From CBDHHC01 sp050633205 (lineage in GTDB: Bacteria; Pseudomonadota; Alphaproteobacteria; Rhizobiales; CBDHHC01), in the NCBI GenBank assembly GCA_050633205.1, contig JBOEGA010000109.1:1-26687 (forward strand): DNA of 26,687 nucleotides. Direction: 5' to 3'. A program made the translations under genes and the position numbers. The notes under the pieces are model-generated. The model did not search any database. It was not told the DNA's origin and worked only from the letters and a program-made list of their open reading frames with translations. This document shows, piece after piece, positions 23,975-26,687 of the stretch. How positions within the stretch are numbered: the first letter of the stretch is position 1; each line of letters begins with the position of its first letter.

Positions 23975-24700
23975 TCATTTATTACTAATTTTTGGCAAAG
24001 ATTTCGTATTCATCGGGTCAGACTTGCCCTGGCTGGCAATTTCATTCGTCAACTGCTCGGCTTTTACCGGGTCCATAGAAGACAGAATAGAAGCCATTGC
24101 ACGACTGTTCATATGCTCAACCAGTTCCATCAACACCTGCACATCCAGTCGGTTAAAAATTCTGGCAGCATCTGCTGGCTTCATCTTGGAGTACATTTCA
24201 ACCAGCTTCCGATAGCGCTCGGACTGGCTGGACTTTTTCTTTTTTGCGTCCCCGCTCATCCTTGCTTCCATGTTTTTCATTTCAGCAATTTTTGTTTCGA
24301 GCCGCTGTTCCGCTGCTTTTAGAAGATTTCTCTGTAAAATAAGCTGCTTCTCACGTTCATCCAGCTTTCGCCGGCGATTGGCAAGGCTCTGCAAAATGGC
24401 AAATTCTGATTTAGCTGCTTTGAAATTTGGACCGGTCTGAAGGTTTGCCCCTCCGCCTGACGAGTTTTGCGCAACCTGCTTTTCGCCTGCTGCACCCGTT
24501 ACCAGGCTGGCAACAACCTGCTCACCATTCATTGCAACTTTAACAGGCTGTATCTGGTTGATCTGCGTAATATTCTGCTCAACCGGTTGTTGCGGCTGAT
24601 TAAAAACAGATCCGCCAAGAACAAATAGAGACGCTGCTTTAAACGCCAAAAGGCAAAAAGCCGATAAGGCAACCATAGGTAAAAGCCTTAAGTTTCCCAT
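23975..24700 (-). CDS. motE: MotE-type flagellar motor chaperone
   Basis: A 241-residue protein with an N-terminal signal anchor (about 7-30), a Gln/Asn-rich linker, a long coiled coil (about 95-150) and a C-terminal MgtE_N-like domain (about 165-220: YSKMKPADAARIFNRLDVQVLMELVEHM, then SILSSMDPVKAEQLT). This order matches MotE, the periplasmic chaperone of MotC in alphaproteobacterial flagellar motors. The gene is usually found in flagellar operons, as here. The start has AAGGAG 9 bases upstream and overlaps the DUF6468-type gene by 13 bases, indicating one transcript. Confidence 0.88.
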   Translation of the reverse strand: MGNLRLLPMVALSAFCLLAFKAASLFVLGGSVFNQPQQPVEQNITQINQIQPVKVAMNGEQVVASLVTGAAGEKQVAQNSSGGGANLQTGPNFKAAKSEFAILQSLANRRRKLDEREKQLILQRNLLKAAEQRLETKIAEMKNMEARMSGDAKKKKSSQSERYRKLVEMYSKMKPADAARIFNRLDVQVLMELVEHMNSRAMASILSSMDPVKAEQLTNEIASQGKSDPMNTKSLPKISNK

Positions 24701-25269
24701 TGAAACCTGCTCCTTCGAAACTCTGTACTAATTTCCGGCTCTGCACTGGCCTTTTCTTCTTCTGGTTCTGGCATGCCACTGGTCGATAGTTTACTTAATC
24801 TTAACTGAGGCCATAACGCCGTTTTAATTTCCTGATCTATGGCACTGACAGGCTCTTCATTGGCCGCAGCTCCTTCGAGGGGAAAGCCGTTTCTTGGAGA
24901 GAAGTTTCCAAATAATGGAGAGTCTTCTTTATCTTTTGATAACCTTGCCATAGCACTTAGCCTGTTAAGTAAACCATCTGCTTTATCGTTCTGATTACGA
25001 AGATGACTCGAAGAGTTTTCCGCCCGGTTAATTTGTATGGCAAGTTCTTTACTGGCCTTCTCGACAGTCGTTCTTAATTCCCCGGCAGCCGCCTCTGCCT
25101 GAAGGGTTGACTGATTTAGATCACGAATAATTGATTTCAGATTTTCCTGATCTGCCCGCAGCTTCTCAAGCTTCCGGTTCACAATTACGCAGTAGGCAAT
25201 AGTTGCTAATAAAAGCGTTGCAACAATTGCCTCAAGCATAAACACGATAAATGATCCACCTATTGTCAT
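24688..25269 (-). CDS. DUF6468-type flagellar operon protein
   Basis: A 193-residue protein. It has one N-terminal membrane segment (about 7-28), then a coiled coil (about 29-100: NRKLEKLRADQENLKSIIRDL and on) and a disordered C-terminal tail rich in Glu, Ser and Pro. The layout and its place between fliM and motE match the DUF6468 family of alphaproteobacterial flagellar operons, whose function is unknown. GGAGG lies just before the ATG, and the start overlaps the fliM stop (ATGA), so it is translationally coupled to fliM. It may act as a membrane-tethered factor for motor or switch assembly. Confidence 0.82.
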   Translation of the reverse strand: MTIGGSFIVFMLEAIVATLLLATIAYCVIVNRKLEKLRADQENLKSIIRDLNQSTLQAEAAAGELRTTVEKASKELAIQINRAENSSSHLRNQNDKADGLLNRLSAMARLSKDKEDSPLFGNFSPRNGFPLEGAAANEEPVSAIDQEIKTALWPQLRLSKLSTSGMPEPEEEKASAEPEISTEFRRSRFQWET

Positions 25270-26447
25270 GCTACCTCCGCTATCTTCGTGAAACCTTCAC
25301 TATCCGTTAAATTCAGATCCTTAGTCGGAGGCTTATCAATTCCCTGCTGCACCCGAACTGCAACCTGCTTCCCTTTTTGCCCCATAAAACCTTTTGTTAA
25401 CGGTATATCCTCACATCGCAACGAAACTGGATCTTCTGGACCACAATTCAGCATTATGGTCTCACCAACCTCCAGATTCATAATCTTGCTCAAAGGGAGG
25501 AACAGCTCATCCAGAACAGCTTCAACAACAATGTCAGTTGACCAGATCTCTGTTGCCAGGTGACTTTCCCAGATGGCATCGCGACCAAACTTCTCTCCCA
25601 TAAACCCCTGTAAAAGCAGGTCCCTGATAGGCTCCAGCGTTGCATATGGAATAAGCACTTCCACCCGTCCGCCACGATCTTCCATATCAATACGCAACCT
25701 GATCAGAATGGCCGCATTTGCCGGGCGGGAAATAGCAGCAAACCGTGGATTGGTCTCAAGGCGTTCCAGTTCCAGCTTTACAGGCGAAAGCGGTTCAAAT
25801 GCCGAAATCATATCCTCAGTAATAACCTCGATCATCCGCTTCACAAGGTTAGTCTCAATAGTCGTATAAGGCCGCCCTTCAATCCGCACCATCGGTGCAC
25901 CACGCCCGCCAAGCAGCACATCCACAATCGCATAAATCAGATTGGACTCAACTGTAATCAGGCCAAAGCCATCCCATTCAACAGCCTTGAATACCGAAAT
26001 CATGGCCGGAAGAGGAATTGAATTCAGATAGTCCCCAAACCGCAGAGTAGATATATTATCAAGACTGACCTCCACATTATCAGAGGTAAAGTTCCGCAGA
26101 CTGCCTGTCAAAAGCCGAACCAGTCGGTCAAAGACAATCTCAAGCATCGGCAGCCGTTCATAAGATACCAGTGCCGAGTTAACAATTGCACGCAGACCAC
26201 TCGTATCAGCAAGAGCCTGCTCATCAAGATCAAAGCCCAGAAGGCTGTCAATCTCATCCTGATTAAGAACGCGTTCCGCACCACTTTCCGCGAGATTAAG
26301 TCCGTCATCTCCCCCGGAAGGTTCGTCGATCATCGCGGCCCATTCCGCGGCTACATCCTCATCAAAACCGGAATCCTCATCCAGATCCCCCATCTCACCC
26401 CATGCGGCGGCGAGCTCGTCCTGATCTACATCTCCACCTTGTACCAT
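25266..26447 (-). CDS. fliM: Flagellar motor switch protein FliM
   Basis: A 393-residue protein, longer than the roughly 330 of E. coli. The middle CheC-like domain (about 80-280, with LPMLEIVFDRLVRLLTGSLRNFTS, IYAIVDVLLGGRG and the following ETNLVKRMIEVI) and the C-terminal SpoA/C-ring domain (about 300-385: VEAVLDELFLPLSKIMNLEVGETI) are intact. The CheY-phosphate binding peptide LNQDEIDSLLGF is at residues 61-72 instead of the extreme N-terminus. It is preceded by an acidic extension with two similar motifs at about 8-19 and 29-41. FliM forms the C-ring with FliG and FliN and sets rotation sense. It is 18 bases after fliL and overlaps the next gene by 4. Confidence 0.95.
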   Translation of the reverse strand: MVQGGDVDQDELAAAWGEMGDLDEDSGFDEDVAAEWAAMIDEPSGGDDGLNLAESGAERVLNQDEIDSLLGFDLDEQALADTSGLRAIVNSALVSYERLPMLEIVFDRLVRLLTGSLRNFTSDNVEVSLDNISTLRFGDYLNSIPLPAMISVFKAVEWDGFGLITVESNLIYAIVDVLLGGRGAPMVRIEGRPYTTIETNLVKRMIEVITEDMISAFEPLSPVKLELERLETNPRFAAISRPANAAILIRLRIDMEDRGGRVEVLIPYATLEPIRDLLLQGFMGEKFGRDAIWESHLATEIWSTDIVVEAVLDELFLPLSKIMNLEVGETIMLNCGPEDPVSLRCEDIPLTKGFMGQKGKQVAVRVQQGIDKPPTKDLNLTDSEGFTKIAEVA

Positions 26448-26465
26448 TTACCCTGTCCAGCTCCA

Positions 26466-26687
26466 TTATTGGATGATAATCTCTTTAAACAGTACGCGAT
26501 TTACTTTATTTGGATAAATTGCCAGATTAATCCGACGCAACAATTCTTCCTTAAGACGAAAGATACCGGCAGACCCCTCCAGATCTGAACTCCTTAACTC
26601 CCGCAGATAAATCTGGAACATATCCAGTACTCTGGGCATAACCGGCTGCAATGCATCAATAGCAGCCTGTTCATGTGCTTCCAGAGC
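26466..26687 (-). CDS. fliL: Flagellar basal-body protein FliL, C-terminal part
   Basis: The last 73 residues of FliL; the gene continues beyond the right edge. The segment FQIYLRELRSSDLEGSAGIFRLKEELLRRIN, followed by KVNRVLFKEIIIQ at the very end, is the classic FliL C-terminus (stomatin-like periplasmic domain). FliL surrounds the stator and supports torque. It is the first visible gene of the leftward flagellar operon and ends 18 bases before fliM. A TTG at 26651 is not the real start, since the family homology runs through to the window edge. Confidence 0.93.
   Translation of the reverse strand, partial: ALEAHEQAAIDALQPVMPRVLDMFQIYLRELRSSDLEGSAGIFRLKEELLRRINLAIYPNKVNRVLFKEIIIQ

Overview
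The window looks like chromosomal DNA from a motile, moderate-G+C marine-type alphaproteobacterium. The evidence is the flagellar set FliL, FliM, a DUF6468-type protein, MotE and a giant TPR protein in one operon, a FliK-like protein paired with a stand-alone FlhB C-terminal domain, an SGNH hydrolase with the alphaproteobacterial sequence signature, and class I IlvC and LeuA. The style is closest to Rhodospirillales and related orders. The genus cannot be read from this sequence, and no tRNA, rRNA, CRISPR array, insertion sequence or prophage was seen.

Layout. 1-384 is the end of a malonyl-CoA synthetase-like ligase (+). 556-4433 is an accessory stretch: an AT-rich membrane protein, an SGNH hydrolase, a coupled nucleoside deoxyribosyltransferase-like/GNAT pair, a TfoX N-terminal-domain protein and a small membrane protein. 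4643-9015 is a leftward run of five tightly spaced genes: NusG-family antiterminator, glycosyltransferase, a thermonuclease-like protein lacking its catalytic residues, FliK-like protein and FlhB-C-like protein. 9144-12009 is a leftward three-gene unit of ECF sigma factor, membrane anti-sigma factor and secreted S8 protease. 12343-12603 is a monocistronic 86-residue membrane protein with its own promoter and terminator. 12704-13471 is an FAH-family enzyme, divergent from ilvC (13730-14749).

14750-16153 has no convincing protein gene but is rich in RNA-type signals: a REP-like palindrome, the ilvC terminator, a leftward candidate small RNA of three hairpins ending in a strong terminator (about 14905-15025), and a rightward candidate RNA with promoter, stems and terminator (about 15600-15772). 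Then come a PhzF-family protein, a 51-residue membrane protein, leuA and an AEC-family transporter, all rightward. 20101-26687 is the leftward flagellar operon fliL (partial), fliM, DUF6468-type gene, motE and a 1259-residue beta-repeat/TPR protein.

How the genes may work together. IlvC and LeuA belong to valine/isoleucine and leucine synthesis and bracket the two candidate RNAs. The sigma/anti-sigma/protease unit looks like an envelope-signalling module: the outer domain of the anti-sigma factor shows the same order of predicted strands and helices as the propeptide of the adjacent protease, so the two proteins may interact. FliL, FliM and MotE act at the flagellar motor and switch, while FliK and FlhB-C act in hook-length and export control. 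The latter pair may sit in an operon headed by a dedicated antiterminator.
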